DNA of 8,125 nucleotides from Candidatus Woesearchaeota archaeon (lineage in GTDB: Archaea; Nanobdellota; Nanobdellia; Woesearchaeales; WJKV01): assembly GCA_019323355.1 (NCBI GenBank), contig JAHWHI010000086.1:1-8125 (forward strand). Direction: 5' to 3'. The position numbers and the translations under genes are program-made. Below the pieces are notes generated by a model, which was not told where the DNA came from, did not search any database, and saw only the letters and a program-made list of their open reading frames with translations. Of the stretch, positions 7,002 through 8,125 are shown piece after piece. Within the stretch, counting starts at the first letter, position 1, and each line of letters begins with the position of its first letter.

Positions 7002-7027
7002 AAAAAATAATTTTTTATTTTTTATTT
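7002..7027. terminator. Bidirectional A/T-tract terminator between convergent genes
   Basis: The 20 bases between the stop codons of the secreted-protein gene and the convergent lipoprotein gene are only A and T: an A-rich half followed by T runs (TTTTTTATTTTTTATTTT). On the plus strand this gives T tracts after 7011. On the minus strand it gives TTATTTTTTTATTT after the lipoprotein stop. One short element can thus end transcription from both sides. Confidence 0.65.
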
Positions 7028-7312
7028 TCCATATAAACGCATAGTGTATCTGCTGTGATCTAATTCAAGTTCTAGTTGCTCTTCTGGTGTAAGTTCGATA
7101 GGACCTGGCCAATAACGCTTTTCTTCTGGCTCTTTTTTAGGTTCTTCTGCTTTTGGATACTCTGTTTGCTGAGGTATGACAGAGTATCTGCCTATATGTT
7201 GTCCAGATCCTCTGTGTGGTTCGACATCATTATCTTTACTTCCGCATCCTGCAAGCATAGCTAGTGAAGCGAGTCCGAACAATGCTCCTATGATTAATCT
7301 ATTTAATCTCAT
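7022..7312 (-). CDS. Small lipoprotein, paralogue of the gene just upstream
   Basis: This 96-residue protein has a lipoprotein-type signal: NRLIIGALFGLASLAMLAGC, with the lipobox LAGC and Cys23 as the likely lipid-anchored residue. The mature part of about 74 residues is charged and apparently unstructured, with a Pro/Glu/Lys-rich middle (KAEEPKKEPEEKRYWPGP) and a C-terminal acidic stretch (LTPEEQLELELDHSRY). It shares the signal peptide and the motif IGRYSVIPQ (40-48) with its neighbour, where VGRVYFIPQ sits at the same positions. Its ATG overlaps the TGA of the upstream gene in an ATGA arrangement, so the two are translationally coupled. The protein should face the outside of the membrane. 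Its function is unknown. Confidence 0.8.
   Translation of the reverse strand: MRLNRLIIGALFGLASLAMLAGCGSKDNDVEPHRGSGQHIGRYSVIPQQTEYPKAEEPKKEPEEKRYWPGPIELTPEEQLELELDHSRYTMRLYGK
7278..7300. repeat. Direct repeat, copy 1: shared signal-peptide DNA of the lipoprotein pair
   Basis: The 23 bases starting AACAATGCTCC and ending GATTAATCT are identical to 7574-7596, exactly 296 bases away. They encode part of the signal peptide (RLIIGALF). Identity at the DNA level points to a fairly recent tandem duplication, or to gene conversion limited to the signal region, since the mature parts have diverged. Confidence 0.85.
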
Positions 7313-7608
7313 TTTGTTCTTAGATCATATGGTGTAACGTAGTCTCTTGCTACAGGTCGCTGTGTATACCATCCATAGTATTTCTCTTCTACTTCTTCGC
7401 CGTCTTCGTTTGTTCTTATAACAGTAGCCGGACCGATTTTCTTTTCTCTGTACTCAGGTTTATGCTGAGGGATAAAGTAAACTCTTCCTACGCTTGTACC
7501 ATCAAACGGATGTACTGGTCGTTCTTCTGCTTCTTTATTGCACCCAACTAGGGAAGCTAGTGCAGCAAGGCCAAACAATGCTCCTATGATTAATCTGTTT
7601 AATACCAT
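7309..7608 (-). CDS. Small lipoprotein, paralogue of the gene just downstream
   Basis: This 99-residue protein has the signal NRLIIGALFGLAALASLVGC, with lipobox LVGC and Cys23 as the predicted anchored residue. The mature portion is charged and tyrosine-rich (PVHPFDG, VGRVYFIPQ at 40-48, KYYGWYTQRPVARDYVTPYDL). It matches the paralogue in signal peptide and in the position of the GR-x3-IPQ motif, but little else. The start at 7608 is supported by a strong Shine-Dalgarno, GGAGGAG, which overlaps the stop codon of the preceding gene. Its TGA overlaps the next gene's ATG by four bases. The protein is probably attached to the outer face of the membrane. No known domain is recognised. Confidence 0.8.
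   Translation of the reverse strand: MVLNRLIIGALFGLAALASLVGCNKEAEERPVHPFDGTSVGRVYFIPQHKPEYREKKIGPATVIRTNEDGEEVEEKYYGWYTQRPVARDYVTPYDLRTK
7574..7596. repeat. Direct repeat, copy 2: shared signal-peptide DNA of the lipoprotein pair
   Basis: This is the partner of 7278-7300, with 23 identical bases encoding the same RLIIGALF segment in the second lipoprotein. Similarity continues more loosely on both sides, over the rest of the signal peptide. Confidence 0.85.
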
Positions 7609-7610
7609 TT

Positions 7611-7619
7611 TCTCCTCCT
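7611..7619 (-). promoter_or_regulatory. Shine-Dalgarno of the first lipoprotein gene, overlapping the previous stop codon
   Basis: The minus strand reads TAG-GAGGAGAAAATG. The purine run GGAGGAG begins inside the TAG stop of the upstream gene and ends just before the ATG at 7608. It fixes the start and suggests that ribosomes can re-initiate within one transcript. Confidence 0.75.
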
Positions 7620-8125
7620 ACTTCCCCTCTACATGATCAAGATAATGTCTTAGTTTTGCACTCTGTAGAAAGAATGCTATCCAACTGTTGCTGAACTCTT
7701 CATAAAGTTCATCTCTTTTCCTGACTTCTTCTTCTGGAAGCCTATATTCTGGAACTACTGATAGTTGTCCTAAAGGTTCATCACTTCCGCGTGCAGCAAC
7801 TATTGCTTTCAAACGTTCTCTTTGTGCTTCACTGCGTGCTCTGCTAACAGCCAAACCTGCTTCAGAATTACTCCTGTACACATCAAAGACTCTTTGGTGA
7901 TAGCTTGCAGCTCTTTCCAAATTTTCTTGGTATGTCTTGTCTTCTGCTTGGATTGTCTCAACTTCCTCTCTTGAAAGATTCCTGTTTTGTGTTAGGTATA
8001 ATATATGTTCATTGATCTCTTCAGTGACTTTGCGTGCTCCAGAAGCATGTCTATTAGCATTGTCAAGCATTTGTTCCGCAGAGGCTGTCAAAGGATTATC
8101 AAATACTGGAGCTTTGCTTTCACTC
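7618..8125 (-). CDS. Helix-rich protein, 5' end beyond the window, first visible gene of the lipoprotein operon
   Basis: 168 residues are visible, and the frame is open to the right edge. The TTG at 8091 is therefore probably not the start: in-frame codons upstream read SESKAPVFDNPLTASAEQ without a stop. By analogy with its neighbours, the missing part may hold a signal peptide. The visible sequence is strongly helical and charged, with likely coiled-coil stretches from NANRHASGARKVTEEI through SEAQRERLKAIVAA. A proline-containing break, PLGQLSVVPEYRLPEEE, comes before a final helix with an aromatic patch (SWIAFFLQSAKLRHYL). The break resembles the GR-x3-IPQ motif of the two lipoproteins downstream. 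No known family is recognised. It is co-transcribed with the lipoproteins, as shown by the overlapping Shine-Dalgarno. Confidence 0.75.
   Translation of the reverse strand, partial: SESKAPVFDNPLTASAEQMLDNANRHASGARKVTEEINEHILYLTQNRNLSREEVETIQAEDKTYQENLERAASYHQRVFDVYRSNSEAGLAVSRARSEAQRERLKAIVAARGSDEPLGQLSVVPEYRLPEEEVRKRDELYEEFSNSWIAFFLQSAKLRHYLDHVEGK

Noticed and set aside
8089..8091. TTG as the start of the rightmost gene
   Set aside because: The frame stays open to the window edge with protein-like codons, so the true start is probably outside.

Overview
The window looks like a piece of an AT-rich archaeal genome. The evidence is the archaeal-style TATA boxes, several of them about 26 bases from a start codon as in leaderless transcripts. 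Further support comes from GAGGTGA ribosome-binding sites, a TrmB-type regulator, a group 3 [NiFe] hydrogenase and an S-layer-like surface protein. The S-layer-like protein resembles those I know from DPANN archaea (Pacearchaeota, Woesearchaeota and relatives), so a DPANN member is my best guess. There is no rRNA or other marker here to prove it.

Layout from left to right. (1) Bases 1-1629, minus strand: a two-gene unit for the small (delta-like) and large (alpha-like) subunits of a soluble group 3b-like [NiFe] hydrogenase. The large subunit runs off the left edge. (2) Bases 1630-1735: a compact divergent promoter region. (3) Bases 1736-3691, plus strand: a secreted or anchored S-layer-like beta-domain protein. 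(4) Bases 3710-5671, minus strand: an unusually long TrmB-family regulator with one winged helix and four tandem copies of the usual C-terminal domain. (5) Bases 5672-5801: a second divergent promoter region with a small inverted repeat between the two TATA boxes. (6) Bases 5802-7001, plus strand: a secreted, glycine-rich, beta-patterned protein of no family I recognise. (7) Bases 7022-8125, minus strand: an operon of a helical protein (cut by the right edge) and two small paralogous lipoproteins. All three carry a similar short G-[RQ]-x3-[IV]-P-[QE] motif.

The hydrogenase is the only clearly metabolic part. By family knowledge it exchanges electrons between H2 and a soluble carrier such as NAD(P)H, but its diaphorase subunits are not in the visible part. 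Everything from 1736 rightward, except the regulator, appears to be cell-envelope material: an S-layer-like protein, a secreted protein and two lipoproteins. The multi-domain TrmB protein is divergent from the secreted protein and may control that promoter and its own. That is inference from layout.

Genes are packed tightly. There is no gene-free stretch over 300 bases, and I see no tRNA, rRNA, CRISPR array or insertion sequence.
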